From NCBI RefSeq assembly GCF_000769655.1, contig NZ_CP008887.1, positions 620,001 through 684,000 on the forward strand: a stretch of DNA of 64,000 nt. The letters are read 5' to 3'. A program made the translations under genes and the position numbers. Position 1 is the stretch's first letter. Each line of letters starts with the position of its first letter. Positions 35,867-46,698 of this stretch are shown in pieces. The notes below the pieces were generated by a model, which made no database searches, was not told the DNA's origin, and worked only from the letters and a program-made list of their open reading frames with translations. The DNA is from Thermococcus eurythermalis (GTDB taxonomy: Archaea > Methanobacteriota_B > Thermococci > Thermococcales > Thermococcaceae).

Positions 35867-36699
35867 ACGAGAAGTTCCTCAAAAAGGCCCTGCTAATCAT
35901 CGGGGCGGCCCTGATGGTGCTGGTGTGCCTCTTTCCATTCGTCTGGATGATAATAATCTCGTTCACAAAAGACGCGACCTTCCTGGGGTCCCCCTACGTC
36001 CGCTTCGAGTTCACGCTGGATAACTACAGGACAGTCCTCAGCGACCCGACGCTCCACTTCCTGGACTACTTCAGGAACAGCATTGTCATAGCCACCATTG
36101 TGACAATCACGACCGTCATGACCTCCGCCTTAGGAGCGTACGCGGTCTCAAGGATAAACTTCAGGGGCAGGCTCGTGGTGCCCATCTTTGTCCTTGGAGT
36201 CTCGATGTTCCCGCAGATAAGCCTGGTGGGTTACCTGTTCAAGTTCATTGAAAAGCTGGGGTGGATAAACACCTACAAGGCCCTGTTTTTCCCCTACGTG
36301 GCGTGGACACTGCCCCTGGCCCTCTGGATGCTCCTCAGTTACTTCTCCCAGCTCCCCAAGGACCTCGATGAGGCCGCCATGATAGACGGCGCATCGAGAA
36401 TTCAGACGCTTTACAAGGTCATACTGCCGCTGTCTGCACCGGCCCTGTTTTCAACGGCCCTCCTGGTCTTCATAGCGGCCTTCAACGAGTTCATGTTTGC
36501 CCTGCTCTTCACGACGGACTACAGAGCCAGGACGGTGCCCGTGGGCATAGCCCTGTTCCAGGGAGTTCACGGAGAGGTGCCCTGGGGCAACATAATGGCC
36601 GCCTCTGCAATCTCGACAATTCCGCTGGTCATACTGGCGCTCATCTTCCAGAGGTATATCGTCAGCGGGCTTACCGCTGGTGCCATAAAGGGAGAGTGA
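35863..36699 (+). CDS. malG: Trehalose/maltose ABC permease MalG
   Basis: A 278-residue permease with six spans and the EAA loop EAAMIDGASRIQTLYKVILP (about 170-189). Unlike the maltodextrin MalG at 26654 it has no extracellular insert and is the normal family length. Translationally coupled to malF. Confidence 0.9.
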   Translation: MNEKFLKKALLIIGAALMVLVCLFPFVWMIIISFTKDATFLGSPYVRFEFTLDNYRTVLSDPTLHFLDYFRNSIVIATIVTITTVMTSALGAYAVSRINFRGRLVVPIFVLGVSMFPQISLVGYLFKFIEKLGWINTYKALFFPYVAWTLPLALWMLLSYFSQLPKDLDEAAMIDGASRIQTLYKVILPLSAPALFSTALLVFIAAFNEFMFALLFTTDYRARTVPVGIALFQGVHGEVPWGNIMAASAISTIPLVILALIFQRYIVSGLTAGAIKGE

Positions 36700-36708
36700 G
36701 GTGGTTGC

Positions 36709-37950
36709 ATGTTTGAGGTAACTGAGTTTGGGGGAACGGGAAAGAGGCTCCAGGACTACAAGGGAATAATCGGTGAGGAAGCCCTGAACAGGATACTTGA
36801 AAAGGCGGAGCGCGTAAAAGGCGCGACCTTTGCCAACGTGAACTCGACGTCCTTTGGAGGTGGCGTCGCCGAAATCCTTCACAACCTCGTTCCCCTGATG
36901 AGGGACGTTGGGCTGGACGCCAGGTGGTTCGTCATCGAGGGCACCGATGAGTTCTTCAACGTCACGAAGAGCTTCCACAACGCCCTCCAGGGGAACAAGG
37001 AGCTCCGCTTAACCGAAGATATGAAGCGCCTCTACATTGAGACCAACAGGAAGAACGCCGGGGACGTTGACTTGGGCTCCTTCGACTACGTGCTCATCCA
37101 CGACCCGCAGCCGGCACCGCTCGTCGAGTTCTATGAGAAGAAGCGGCCGTGGATATGGAGGTGCCACATCGACCTGAGCGACCCCAACATGGAGTTCTGG
37201 AAGTTCCTGAGGCGGTTCGTGGAAAAATACGACGCGTACATATTTCACATGGAGGAGTACGTACAGAGCGACCTTGAGGGGGACAAAGTCGTCATAATGC
37301 CGCCATCAATTGACCCCCTCAGCGAGAAGAACATGGAGCTGAGCGAGACTGAGGTACTCATGACGCTTGAGAGGTTTGACGTCGACCCGGACAGGCCAAT
37401 CCTCACCCAGGTCGCCCGCTTTGACCCGTGGAAGGGCGTCTTCGACGTCATTGACGTTTACAGGAAGGTCAAGGAGAAAATCCCCGACGTCCAGCTCCTC
37501 CTGGTCGGTGTAATGGCCCACGACGACCCGGAGGGGTGGGTGTACTTCGAGAAGACCCTGAGGAAAATCGGTGAGGACTACGACGTCAAGGTGCTCACTA
37601 ACTTCAACGGAGTCCACGCGAGGGAGGTAAACGCCTTCCAGAGGGCAAGCGACGTAGTCCTTCAGATGTCCATCAGGGAAGGCTTCGGCCTGACAGTTAC
37701 CGAGGCGATGTGGAAGGAGAAGCCGGTAATCGGGAGGGCTGTTGGGGGGATAAAGCTCCAGATCATCGACGGGGAGACGGGGTTCCTCATTAGGGACGTC
37801 AACGAGGCCGCGGAGAAAGCCATATACCTCATCAAGCACCCCGAGGTCGCAAGGGAGATGGGCAGGAAGGCCAAAGAGAGGGTCAAGGGGAATTTCATCA
37901 TCACCAAGCACCTTGAAAGGTACCTTGACCTTCTGGCCAAACTTTCTTAA
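36709..37950 (+). CDS. treT: TreT, trehalose glycosyltransferring synthase (GT4)
   Basis: A 413-residue GT4 glycosyltransferase. N-terminal GGGVAEILHNLVPLM (about 49-63) and the C-terminal nucleotide-sugar region QMSIREGFGLTVTEAMW (about 313-329, E-x7-E) are the family hallmarks. TreT reversibly makes trehalose from NDP-glucose and glucose; in vivo it mainly degrades imported trehalose to glucose and activated glucose. It sits immediately after the transporter genes, the T. litoralis order. Confidence 0.9.
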   Translation: MFEVTEFGGTGKRLQDYKGIIGEEALNRILEKAERVKGATFANVNSTSFGGGVAEILHNLVPLMRDVGLDARWFVIEGTDEFFNVTKSFHNALQGNKELRLTEDMKRLYIETNRKNAGDVDLGSFDYVLIHDPQPAPLVEFYEKKRPWIWRCHIDLSDPNMEFWKFLRRFVEKYDAYIFHMEEYVQSDLEGDKVVIMPPSIDPLSEKNMELSETEVLMTLERFDVDPDRPILTQVARFDPWKGVFDVIDVYRKVKEKIPDVQLLLVGVMAHDDPEGWVYFEKTLRKIGEDYDVKVLTNFNGVHAREVNAFQRASDVVLQMSIREGFGLTVTEAMWKEKPVIGRAVGGIKLQIIDGETGFLIRDVNEAAEKAIYLIKHPEVAREMGRKAKERVKGNFIITKHLERYLDLLAKLS

Positions 37951-37984
37951 CACCTTTATTTTTTGTGCATGTGGGTGGTGACGA

Positions 37985-39010
37985 ATGGAAATCCCCTCAA
38001 ACCTCATGCAGGCGCTGAGCGAGATTGGCTTTACAAAATATGAAATCCTGACATACTGGACGCTCCTCGTCTATGGCCCCAGCACTGCAAAGGAGATATC
38101 AACAAAAAGCGGGGTGCCATATAACAGGGTCTACGACACGGTTTCGTCCCTGAAGGCGAGGGGGTTTGTCACAGAGATAGAGGGCAGCCCCAAAGTCTAT
38201 GCTGCCTACTCACCGAGGATAGCGTTCCTCAGGTTTAAGAAGGAGCTTGAGACGATAGTTGAGCAACTGGAAAAAGCTCTGCGCGACGTAAAGCGGGACG
38301 ACCACCGGCCAGCAATCTGGAGGAGCAGAAGCCTTGATGAGGCCCTTGAAATGTTCAGGGAGGCGATAGATTCCGCCGAGAACGAGGTAATCGTTGTTGT
38401 CCCCAGCGAGTTCTGGGGGCAGCTGGAGGAAGACCTGCTCCGGACGTTCGAGCGGGGAGTAACACTTTCTGTGTACACCGACAAGGCTCCGGATCCCTCC
38501 AAGTTCAGGGGCAGGGGCAACCTGTTTGTGAGGGAGTTTCAAAGGCTCAACCACATTATAGGGATGGCCGACGGCAAGGAGGTTGTTGCCGTCCAGAACG
38601 CTGCATTCAAATCAAAGAACCTTCCCGCCTTTAGGTCAACCTACCCTGAGATAATATTCTCTCACTACAGCCTCATAATAGAGATTTTCAAGGAGTCGGC
38701 GCTGAGGCTGGAGGTGATTAACAACCCCGACGACCTCCGGTTTTTTGCCATGTTCCACGCGGTTGATTTTGCCTCCAGACACCTCAAGGACAGGCGCCTC
38801 ATGGCCACAATCAGGGCCAAGCACGTTGAGACCGGGAAGGAGGAGACCATAAGCGGGCTCGTGGTGGGGTACACCCTCTCGCTCAGGGAGGCGATTAACA
38901 ACCTTCACGTAGAGACTGAGGGGGGAATTGTGAAAGTTGGGGGCATGTTTGCTGTCCTGGAGGACTACGAGAGCACGGATATCAGACTTACGGTAAGCGA
39001 GCCGTTGTGA
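37985..39010 (+). CDS. trmB: TrmB, regulator of trehalose/maltose uptake
   Basis: A 341-residue TrmB-family regulator, close in sequence to T. litoralis TrmB, starting [20 protein letters not shown]. The winged helix is at about 10-65 ([19 protein letters not shown] in the recognition region), then a coiled linker and the sugar-binding domain ending [15 protein letters not shown]. It represses the trehalose/maltose operon through TACT-N3-AGTA sites, one of which lies upstream of 33583, and is relieved by maltose or trehalose. It is encoded in the operon it controls. Confidence 0.92.
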   Translation: MEIPSNLMQALSEIGFTKYEILTYWTLLVYGPSTAKEISTKSGVPYNRVYDTVSSLKARGFVTEIEGSPKVYAAYSPRIAFLRFKKELETIVEQLEKALRDVKRDDHRPAIWRSRSLDEALEMFREAIDSAENEVIVVVPSEFWGQLEEDLLRTFERGVTLSVYTDKAPDPSKFRGRGNLFVREFQRLNHIIGMADGKEVVAVQNAAFKSKNLPAFRSTYPEIIFSHYSLIIEIFKESALRLEVINNPDDLRFFAMFHAVDFASRHLKDRRLMATIRAKHVETGKEETISGLVVGYTLSLREAINNLHVETEGGIVKVGGMFAVLEDYESTDIRLTVSEPL

Positions 39011-39050
39011 TTGTGTTCACCCTTTGATTAGCATCTGGGGGTGTATCCTA

Positions 39051-40403
39051 ATGAAAGTCTTAACGCTGGGTTTCGAGTACCTTCCGGTCAAGGTTGGAGG
39101 CCTTGCAGAGGCGATAACTAGCATAGCCGAAGGCTTAGTTAAGCTCGGCAACGAGGTCGTTGTCTTCACGCCAGACCACGGGCGGAACCTCGGGGAAGTA
39201 ATCGGCTCCATTAAGGTCTCCGCCTTCGGGGAAGAAGTCGAGGTAACAGTCAGGAGGAGGGAGCAGAACGGCGTCCTCGTTTACTCCCTCGGCGGCGGGC
39301 TTTTGAGCGAGCAGGACGTCTACGGGCCGAGCTGGGAAGCCATGCTAAAAAAAACTGTCCTCTTCGGAAAAGCGGCCGTCGGGCTGATGAACGACCTCAT
39401 TGAAACGTTCAAGCCGGACGTAGTCCACGCCCACGACTGGCACACCGCCTTTGCCCTCGGCCTCCTGAAGAAGTACTTCGGGGTAAGGAGCGTATTCACA
39501 GTCCACAGGCTCAACAAGGCCAAAGTCCCGGCCTGGCTCTTCCACGAGGCGAACCTGAGCGAGCTCGCCCCCTACCCGGACATTGACCCTGAGCACACGG
39601 CCGGCTACATCACAGACATGGTCACCACCGTGAGCAGGAGCTACCTGTGGGAGGAGTGGGACTTCTTCAGGAACTTTGACGGCAAGGTCACGCACGTCTT
39701 CAACGGCATAGACTGCTCCTTCTGGAATGAGGAGCTCCTTGAGAACGCGGACAAGCCGAGGGAAGAGCGGAGGAAGATAATACTGGAGCGCTTCGGCCTG
39801 AGCGACGGGAAGGCCTTCATGTTCATCGGCCGCTTCGACAGGGCCCAGAAGGGAGTTGATACGCTCCTTAGGGCTATAGAGATACTCTCTTCAGACCCTG
39901 CCTTCAAGGACATGAGGTTCATCATAATCGGTAAGGGCGACCCAGGATTGGAGGCCTGGGCCAGGGCCGTTGAGAACCGCTTCCCGGAGAACGTTAGAGT
40001 TGTTACTGAGCTCCTCAGCAGGGAGACGGTCAGGGAGCTCTACGGCTCGGTGGACTTCGTGGTGATTCCGTCTTACTTCGAGCCCTTTGGCTTAGTCCAG
40101 CTAGAAGCTATGTGCCTCGGCGCAGTGCCGATAGGCAGTGCTGTCGGCGGACTCAAGGACACAATAATAGACCTCAACACAGACCCCGAGAACGCCACCG
40201 GACTGCTCGTCCCGCCGAGGGACGCATTTGCCCTTGCCAGGGCAATGGTGTTCGCGAAGGAGCTGGACGAGGAGACTCTGAGAAGGCTCCGCGAGAACGG
40301 ACGGAAGAGGGCAACGAAAGACTTCACGTGGGAGAACGCCTGCAGGAGGTACATGAGGGTCTACGAGGGGGCCGTTGACAGGGCCGTCCCGTTCCTCCGC
40401 TAA
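39051..40403 (+). CDS. glgA: Glycogen synthase (GT5/GT4 type)
   Basis: A 450-residue glucosyltransferase. The N-terminal [16 protein letters not shown] (about 13-28) carries the KxGG nucleotide-sugar motif; the C-terminal [18 protein letters not shown] (about 345-362, E-x7-E) completes the site. It makes alpha-1,4-glucan from UDP- or ADP-glucose. ATG 39051 follows GGGGGTG by 6 bases; the frame upstream is not coding. It occupies the place where T. litoralis has malK after trmB. Confidence 0.88.
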   Translation: MKVLTLGFEYLPVKVGGLAEAITSIAEGLVKLGNEVVVFTPDHGRNLGEVIGSIKVSAFGEEVEVTVRRREQNGVLVYSLGGGLLSEQDVYGPSWEAMLKKTVLFGKAAVGLMNDLIETFKPDVVHAHDWHTAFALGLLKKYFGVRSVFTVHRLNKAKVPAWLFHEANLSELAPYPDIDPEHTAGYITDMVTTVSRSYLWEEWDFFRNFDGKVTHVFNGIDCSFWNEELLENADKPREERRKIILERFGLSDGKAFMFIGRFDRAQKGVDTLLRAIEILSSDPAFKDMRFIIIGKGDPGLEAWARAVENRFPENVRVVTELLSRETVRELYGSVDFVVIPSYFEPFGLVQLEAMCLGAVPIGSAVGGLKDTIIDLNTDPENATGLLVPPRDAFALARAMVFAKELDEETLRRLRENGRKRATKDFTWENACRRYMRVYEGAVDRAVPFLR

Positions 40404-40762
40404 CGCCAGCCGAACTCGGCCAAAAATTTCTTTTTCAGCCTTTTTATTGTTCCGGAAACACCGAGGGTTCTGAAGATGGCCTTTGAGCCGTTTATCTCGG
40501 TCACGAGGGTCAGGGCAAAGCGGAGCTCCTCAACGTGCTTCCTGTCCACCCTGACTATCCCGGTCTGGCTCTTCTCGTCGAACTTGATGAACCAGGGCTT
40601 TGCCCTCGCCGATCCGAGGGTTCCCAGCGTTGAGAGGCTCGCGTCCCAGATTGCCCTCTTTATCTCGTCCTTCTTAAACGGCCTCTCCCCGATGACCTGG
40701 AAGGCTATGTAGCGGTGCTTCTCGCGGAGCGTCGGCGGCAGGTACTTCGGCTTCTCCCTCAT
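40400..40762 (-). CDS. rnp2: Ribonuclease P protein component 2 (Pop5)
   Basis: A 120-residue RNase P subunit of the Pop5/Rpp14 family, beginning [21 protein letters not shown], as in Pyrococcus Pop5 of the same length. With Rpp30 it helps the RNA subunit mature tRNA 5' ends. ATG 40762 follows GGAGATG; a longer frame to 40789 adds nine unconserved residues. It overlaps the 3' end of glgA by 4 bases, convergently. Confidence 0.9.
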   Translation of the reverse strand: MREKPKYLPPTLREKHRYIAFQVIGERPFKKDEIKRAIWDASLSTLGTLGSARAKPWFIKFDEKSQTGIVRVDRKHVEELRFALTLVTEINGSKAIFRTLGVSGTIKRLKKKFLAEFGWR

Positions 40763-40834
40763 AGGCATCTCCACAACTTTGCCCGCCAACCTTTTTAAGC
40801 TCTCCCCCGCGTTTAGGGTTAGCGAGGTGAGTCG

Positions 40835-41920
40835 ATGGTCAGGGAGACGCCTTACTTTTCATACGCTGTGAGAGAGCTCCCCAAAGGCTGTCAGCTCTGC
40901 GTTAGAGGTGAGAAGCTCGTCCTCTTCACAACTGGAGCCTGCCCGAGGAACTGCTTTTACTGCCCGCTGAGCCCCTGGAGGCGTGGCGATGTCGTGTATG
41001 CCAACGAGAGGCCAGTCAAGAAAATTGACGACGTCATTGAGGAGACCATGATTCAAGAGGCCAGGGGAGTGGGCGTTACTGGCGGAGACCCGCTTGCTAG
41101 GCTCGACAGGACGGTTGAGTACATCCGGGTCCTCAAGGAGACTTTTGGAGAGGACTTCCACGTCCACCTCTACACCACCGGCGCCCTCGCCACGAAGAAG
41201 AACCTTGAGAAGCTCTACGATGCCGGCCTCGACGAGATACGCTTTCACCCTGACCTCTTCAATCCCAACTCGAAGCTCTTCAAGGTCGAGATTGAGAACA
41301 TAAAAAATGCCTTCGACTTCGACTGGGACATCGGCGGCGAGATTCCCTCGATTCCGGGGCAGTTCGAGAAGATGAAGTGGTACGCGGAGTTCCTTGACAG
41401 TCTCGGCGCGAAGTTCCTCAACGTGAACGAGCTTGAGTTCAGCGAGGTCACCCTTAAGACGATGCTCGACATGGGCTACCAGCCGGTAAGCGACGAGAGT
41501 TCCGCCATAAAGGGCTCCCTTGAGCTCGGCCTCAAGCTCCTCGAATGGGGCGAGGAGAACACCTCGCTGAGCTACCACCTCTGCACCGCCAAGCTCAAGG
41601 ACGCCGTCCAGCTCAGGAACAGGCTCAGGAGAATGGCGAAGAACGTGGCTAAACCTTACATGGAGGTAACGGAGGACGGGACGCTCCGCTTTGGCATCGC
41701 TGAATACGACGACCTCGACGAGCTCTACCGGTTCCTCGTGGAAGAAGCGGAGGTTCCTGAGGAGTGGCTCTACATCAACCGCGAGAAGGGCAGGATTGAG
41801 ATGCCGGAAGAAGTGGCAGTCGAGCTGGCGGAGGCAATCGAGGGCGACGTGAAGTTCTTCATCGTTGAGGAGTACCCCACGTGGGACAGGCTTGAGGTCG
41901 AGAGGATTCCTCTGCCGTAA
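40835..41920 (+). CDS. Radical SAM protein
   Basis: A 361-residue protein with the cluster motif [10 protein letters not shown] (CxxxCxxC, about 35-44), an extra CxxC-like QLCV before it (about 20-23), and GGDPLA (about 83-88) for SAM binding. The C-terminal ~120 residues are a separate domain unrelated to known accessory modules I can name. Orthologs occur across Thermococcales without assigned substrate. GAGGTGAGTCG precedes the ATG. Divergent from rnp2, with TATA-like TTTTTAAGC between them. Confidence 0.82.
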   Translation: MVRETPYFSYAVRELPKGCQLCVRGEKLVLFTTGACPRNCFYCPLSPWRRGDVVYANERPVKKIDDVIEETMIQEARGVGVTGGDPLARLDRTVEYIRVLKETFGEDFHVHLYTTGALATKKNLEKLYDAGLDEIRFHPDLFNPNSKLFKVEIENIKNAFDFDWDIGGEIPSIPGQFEKMKWYAEFLDSLGAKFLNVNELEFSEVTLKTMLDMGYQPVSDESSAIKGSLELGLKLLEWGEENTSLSYHLCTAKLKDAVQLRNRLRRMAKNVAKPYMEVTEDGTLRFGIAEYDDLDELYRFLVEEAEVPEEWLYINREKGRIEMPEEVAVELAEAIEGDVKFFIVEEYPTWDRLEVERIPLP

Positions 41921-41941
41921 AGAGATAAGGAAAGAGAAAAA

Positions 41942-44900
41942 TCATATCGAAACTGCGACCGCCTGGGGCACGACGCCCTGGGGCTGGAACGCAGTCATGA
42001 ACTGCACGAAGACGTGGCTGTAGGCCCAGTCAGGGTCGCTGGTTCCCCTGTGGAGCGGCGAGACTTCTCCCTCAGGCCCTGGGTGGTCGCGGTCCACGCT
42101 CCAGAAGGCGAGGGACCTCAGTCCGTGCTGAACTGCCCACTCAACGAGCTGCTGGGCGTCGCTGAGCGTGAACACGCTCTTGTCGTCGTTGGTTCCGATC
42201 ATCGGGGTCAGTCCTATCATTCCCCATATTTCCCTGTCCGTTTTGTTCGGGTATATCTGTTTGAGCTGTCTGAATGTGTTTTCCGCGACCTTTATCGCGT
42301 TCTCGGCGTTGGCCGGCGTCCAGTAGTAGTCCATGGTCATCGGGTTGACCCTGTCAACCTCGACGCCGTTCTTGGCGAGGCTCTCTATGAGCCCGTATCC
42401 CCTTGCGACTCCTATTCCTGGGTCCGCGGGCAGTGTAAGGCTGAACTTGACCCAGGGCCTCTCCCTCTGCACTATCTTGAGGGCCTCAATGAACACGTTT
42501 TCATTGACACCGCTCTCGATGTCAAAGTCGAGGTACGTTGCGTTGTACATGTCTATTACTTGAATGTACCACTGGGCCAGCTGTTCGGCGCTCTGGGCCT
42601 GCTGGCAGAGGTAGGGCCCAACCGCACCGCCGAACGCTATTATGACATCGCCCCCGGCCTCCCTCAGCTCCTTGACCTCCTCAACGAAGGCATCGAGCGG
42701 GAGCTTTCCGCCCCAGCTGGGCCCGTTGAATGCCTGGCTGTAGATGACGAAGGCCAGGGTGAAGTACGGCGTCCCGGTGAGGTTGTAGTAGTCCACAAGG
42801 GGCCTGTGGACGCCCAGCGTCACGTCAATGTACGGGGCAAAGAAGTGCTCCGGAAGGCCCGGGCCGGCTGGGACGTAGGTTGTGTTGTCGGGGATTGTTT
42901 CGGTCTGGTTCTGGGAGGGTGTCTGGTCGCTCTGGTTCTGGTCAGGTTGGGATATTGAGCTCCCCTCTGGCCAGATGTCCCAGATTTCCCCGTTGATTTC
43001 GAGCACCATCTGCTCCACGGGTTTGCTTCCCGTTGCTATGAAACCGAAGGTGGCCGTTGGCCCGCGGTTCCAGCTCATTGGGGTGAACACGATGTACCCG
43101 TCCTGTTCGGCCTTGTTGGTGCTCCAGTGGGAGCTTATAGATGAGCCCTCTCTGAGCTTCACTTTCAGCGTCCAGTCGTAGGTTCCCCCGAGGTCGAGTG
43201 TGACATCGTACTCGGTGTTGCCCCAGTCGTTGAGTGTAACCTTAATTGCCCCCGGTCTCACAAGCGTGACGTTGCCGGCGGGGTTCTGGTCTCCGCTTGA
43301 GTCGGTGCCGTTGTCTGTGTTGTCAGGTTGCTCGGTGTCGGTCTGGTTGTTGTCTGGGGTGCCCTCGTTTGAAGTGTCCGGCCGTGGAATCGGGCCGAGT
43401 TCTGGTGTGAAGTCCAGGGCCGGGAGGCCGCTCTGGTCTGTGTACTGGTTGAATATCCTGCTGAACTCGTAGTCCTCAATGTCGGGCAGTCCTGAGTGGC
43501 GCGGGGAAACACCGCCGCTTCCCGGGTGGTCTCTGGTCATTGACCACATCGAGAGCATTCCAACGCCGGTTGAGTTTGCCCAGTCCATGAGCTTCCAGGC
43601 GTCGCTCGGGTAGAACACCTCGCTTGTTATATCGTTCACTCCTATCATTGGGGTAATGGAGAGCATCTGCCAGATTTCAGCGTCGCTCTTGTTGGGGAAC
43701 AGCTCCTTAAGCTGGTTGAACGTGCTCTTGGCTGCCTGAATCGCGTACTCGCCCATCTTTCCATCGGGGTTGGGTGCCGCCCAGTCGCCGTAGTCCATCG
43801 CCATGATGTCAACGCGGTCGATTCTGACGCCGTTCTCGATGAGGTTCTTCAGGAAGTCTATGCCTGCCTGGGTCAGGCCGCTGGGCAGAACAGGAAGGGT
43901 GAAGCTGACCTTTAGGTTCGGGTACTTCTTCTGAATCATTGCGAGGGCCTTTGCGCGCTTGTCGTTGTCTTCCATCTTCTGGAGGTACGCCCCCTCCACG
44001 TCAAAGGTGAGCCACGTGGCGTTGTACGTTGTTATGACTTCTTCTATGGCCGAAGCCAGGTCCTCCGGGGAGGAGCACTTCTCTGCCAGGTACGGCCCGT
44101 TAGCGCCTCCGAAGGCTATGAGGACGTCTCCACCCATGCTCCTGACCCTGTTTATCTCCTCGAGGTAAAACTTGTCTGAAACCTTGTAGGCCCCGGCCCA
44201 CGCGGGCTCGCAGGCCCCGCTGGTGGACGCCACGATAAACGCCAGGTTGAAGAACCTGACGCCCGTTTTCTTCATCATCTCGCTTATTGATGGGGTCGGG
44301 TAGAGCGTTATGTCGACGTAGGGTGAGAAGACCTTTGCCGGCCACTGAACCTTCGCCGGGAGTGCAACGTCTCCCGGTACCGTGTTGTCGTTTGAAGAGT
44401 CCCCTGAAGACCCGTTGAGTCCGCCGAATTCCGGAGGCACAGGTGTCCCTTCGGGCCACACGTCCCACACGGCCCCGTTTACCACGAGAACCGCGATCAT
44501 CTCTGGGTTGCCGCCGGTGTAGGTGAACCCAAAGGTTGCAGTTGGCCCGCGGTTCCAGCTCGGGGGCGTGAAGACAATCCAGCTTCCGTTTTCCGCTTTA
44601 TTGGCGCTCCAGTGGCTGGCCAGGCTCGCGCCTTCGAGCTTTACGTAGAGCTTCCAGTCGTACTCGCCTCCGAGGTTTAGGGTTATGTCGTATTCACCGC
44701 CGGTGCCCCACGAGGTGTGCTTTACGGCTATCGCACCCGGTTTTACCGGCTCTATGGTCTGGTTTGAAGTGTCTCCGGTGTCAGTTGAGTTGTCCGGGCT
44801 CTCTTCTGGCTGGCCGCTGTCGTTACCGCCGGCCCCGTTGTCCGGCTGTCCTGTGTCGGTCTGGTTTCCGTCTCCGGTGTTGGGCTCTTCAGAATCCGTG

Positions 44901-46630
44901 CTGTTGTCATAGCTCGGTTCCGGGATGGTCAGGTTTGCCGGGACGCTTGCACCGAGGTAGTAGGTGTCGGGAATCCACGCCGGCGGCTTTTCTCCGAGGT
45001 GCTCCAGAACGGTGTCAAGGAGCGGGTGGTCGTTGGTGCCCGGCTTTCTATCCGCGGTTATCTCCCATACCATGACGCCTCCGATTCCGTTCTTGAGCAT
45101 GTAGTCTACCTTTATGCCTATGGCCCTCGGGTCGTCAAATGTTATGAATATCTTCTTCGTCGGTGAGTACAGCCATGCGACCATTGCCACGGGGTCCCAG
45201 TAGTAGTTGTACTCCGAGCTCTTGTTTTTCTCGGCCACGTCCCAGTAGTCCATCACGCCGTAGGTTTCCCAGGCTGGCCCCCACGTTCCGTCGGGGGTTC
45301 CGCTGAAGGGCTGGTACAGGCCGTTGTTGGTGGGCGGAACGTTGGCAAAGCTCCTGCTGTAGAACGGCAGGCCGAGAACGATTTTGGTCTTGTCAGGGAC
45401 GTGCTTGATGTACCACTGAATGGAAGCGTTCACGTTGAAGTTCCATTTTATGTTCGGGTTGGTGTACGGGGCGTTTGGGTCGGCGTAGAGCGGCGCGAGG
45501 TGGCCGGTGATGCTGTCCCATGCGCCGTGGTAGTCGTATGTCATCACGTTTATGAAGTCGAGGTACTTGGTGGCTTCGGCCCAGTCTATCCTTCCTGCCT
45601 TGACTGGGTCTGCCGGGACTGCCGCGGTGAGGAGGTACTCCTTGCGGTCCTCAAGCTCCGCCCTGTCGAACACCTCTCTGACGGTCTTGAGGAGGAGGAC
45701 GAAGTTTTTACCGTCGTCCGGGCGCACGTGGTTTCCTTCCATTCCGCCCCCGCCCGGGTACTCCCAGTCAATGTCGAGGCCGTCGAGGTTGTACTTTCTG
45801 ATGTATTCAAGGGCGCTCTCCGCGAACCTCTGCCTCTTGGCTGGGTCTGCCGCTATGTCCGAGAAGTACTTGCTCAGGGTCCAGCCGCCGACGCTGATGA
45901 GCACCTTGACCTGCGGATACTTTTTCTTGTACTCCTTCAGGTCTTCCAGGTTGAGCTCGTCGCCGTAGCTGTCGAAGAAGCTTATGCTCCCGTCCTCGTT
46001 CGGCTTCAGGAAGGCATAGTTCACGTGGGTGACCTTCTCCCAGGGGATATCGCTGACGTAGAACTTCCTCGCGTACCTGCCCCAGGAGATGTAGTAGACC
46101 ACGACCCTGTACGGCTGGGCGGGCGTCGTTACGGTCAGGACGTTTGAGGGACTGCCTCTCGAGCCGTCTGCCAGAACCGGAACCACGGCGTAGTAGTAGG
46201 TCGTGTTGGCCTTGAGGTTCCACTGATCGAGGTAGTTGGTCGTCGGGACGGCGTCTCCAAGAAGGGTCCATGCATCGCCTCCGGGGACGCTCTGCGTCCA
46301 GTACTTTGCCCGCCATATTTTGCCGTTGTACTCAACGATGTCACCCTGATTGTAGACCTTTCCAGGTTCGTACTGGGGGTAACTGCTCCAGTTAACCGTC
46401 GCTACGAGGTTGCTGGGGCTCAGGATTGCGTTTGGGTCTGTTGAGCGATAGACCTCATAGGCCTTTGTCCCCTCGTAGGGGCTCCATGTCAGGTTCACGA
46501 TGTCCCAGGCGATGGCCTGGCCCCTCAGTTCTACGGTCGTTGCTCCAGAAACCCAGGGGTAGTACACCTGCGGTGCCAGGGAGAGCACCAGCAGGGCTAC
46601 GAGTAGCAGGGTTGCCTTTCCACTTTTCAT
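41942..46630 (-). CDS. chiA: Secreted chitinase with three GH18 domains
   Basis: A 1562-residue extracellular enzyme; ATG 46630 follows GAGGTG. After a signal peptide (about 1-30) come an Fn3-like region interrupted by a CBM5/12-type chitin-binding piece (YPQYEPGKVYNQGDIVEY, about 84-125), GH18-A (about 170-555, catalytic Glu290 in DGLDIDWEYP), a Thr/Asp/Gly linker, a CBM2 (about 630-735), GH18-B (about 765-1070, Glu879 in LTFDVEGA), a linker, a second CBM2 (about 1125-1230) and GH18-C (about 1265-1560, LDFDIESG). The T. kodakarensis chitinase has two GH18 domains (exo and endo); here the B module and its CBM2 appear duplicated. The products, mainly diacetylchitobiose, feed the downstream import and deacetylation genes. 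Confidence 0.93.
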   Translation of the reverse strand: MKSGKATLLLVALLVLSLAPQVYYPWVSGATTVELRGQAIAWDIVNLTWSPYEGTKAYEVYRSTDPNAILSPSNLVATVNWSSYPQYEPGKVYNQGDIVEYNGKIWRAKYWTQSVPGGDAWTLLGDAVPTTNYLDQWNLKANTTYYYAVVPVLADGSRGSPSNVLTVTTPAQPYRVVVYYISWGRYARKFYVSDIPWEKVTHVNYAFLKPNEDGSISFFDSYGDELNLEDLKEYKKKYPQVKVLISVGGWTLSKYFSDIAADPAKRQRFAESALEYIRKYNLDGLDIDWEYPGGGGMEGNHVRPDDGKNFVLLLKTVREVFDRAELEDRKEYLLTAAVPADPVKAGRIDWAEATKYLDFINVMTYDYHGAWDSITGHLAPLYADPNAPYTNPNIKWNFNVNASIQWYIKHVPDKTKIVLGLPFYSRSFANVPPTNNGLYQPFSGTPDGTWGPAWETYGVMDYWDVAEKNKSSEYNYYWDPVAMVAWLYSPTKKIFITFDDPRAIGIKVDYMLKNGIGGVMVWEITADRKPGTNDHPLLDTVLEHLGEKPPAWIPDTYYLGASVPANLTIPEPSYDNSTDSEEPNTGDGNQTDTGQPDNGAGGNDSGQPEESPDNSTDTGDTSNQTIEPVKPGAIAVKHTSWGTGGEYDITLNLGGEYDWKLYVKLEGASLASHWSANKAENGSWIVFTPPSWNRGPTATFGFTYTGGNPEMIAVLVVNGAVWDVWPEGTPVPPEFGGLNGSSGDSSNDNTVPGDVALPAKVQWPAKVFSPYVDITLYPTPSISEMMKKTGVRFFNLAFIVASTSGACEPAWAGAYKVSDKFYLEEINRVRSMGGDVLIAFGGANGPYLAEKCSSPEDLASAIEEVITTYNATWLTFDVEGAYLQKMEDNDKRAKALAMIQKKYPNLKVSFTLPVLPSGLTQAGIDFLKNLIENGVRIDRVDIMAMDYGDWAAPNPDGKMGEYAIQAAKSTFNQLKELFPNKSDAEIWQMLSITPMIGVNDITSEVFYPSDAWKLMDWANSTGVGMLSMWSMTRDHPGSGGVSPRHSGLPDIEDYEFSRIFNQYTDQSGLPALDFTPELGPIPRPDTSNEGTPDNNQTDTEQPDNTDNGTDSSGDQNPAGNVTLVRPGAIKVTLNDWGNTEYDVTLDLGGTYDWTLKVKLREGSSISSHWSTNKAEQDGYIVFTPMSWNRGPTATFGFIATGSKPVEQMVLEINGEIWDIWPEGSSISQPDQNQSDQTPSQNQTETIPDNTTYVPAGPGLPEHFFAPYIDVTLGVHRPLVDYYNLTGTPYFTLAFVIYSQAFNGPSWGGKLPLDAFVEEVKELREAGGDVIIAFGGAVGPYLCQQAQSAEQLAQWYIQVIDMYNATYLDFDIESGVNENVFIEALKIVQRERPWVKFSLTLPADPGIGVARGYGLIESLAKNGVEVDRVNPMTMDYYWTPANAENAIKVAENTFRQLKQIYPNKTDREIWGMIGLTPMIGTNDDKSVFTLSDAQQLVEWAVQHGLRSLAFWSVDRDHPGPEGEVSPLHRGTSDPDWAYSHVFVQFMTAFQPQGVVPQAVAVSI

Positions 46631-46675
46631 GTCGCGACACCTCAAGGGTTGTCGCATTGGATATGCTCCAATTAT

Positions 46676-46698
46676 TTATAACTTTTTCCAATTTTATA
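46676..46698 (-). promoter_or_regulatory. chiA promoter with chitin-locus operator motif
   Basis: On the minus strand TATAAAATTG, then GAAAAAG, then TTATAA. The same frame of words in the same 24-base length stands upstream of dac (46795) and of the transporter operon (49906). It overlaps the TATA region of chiA. Confidence 0.6.
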
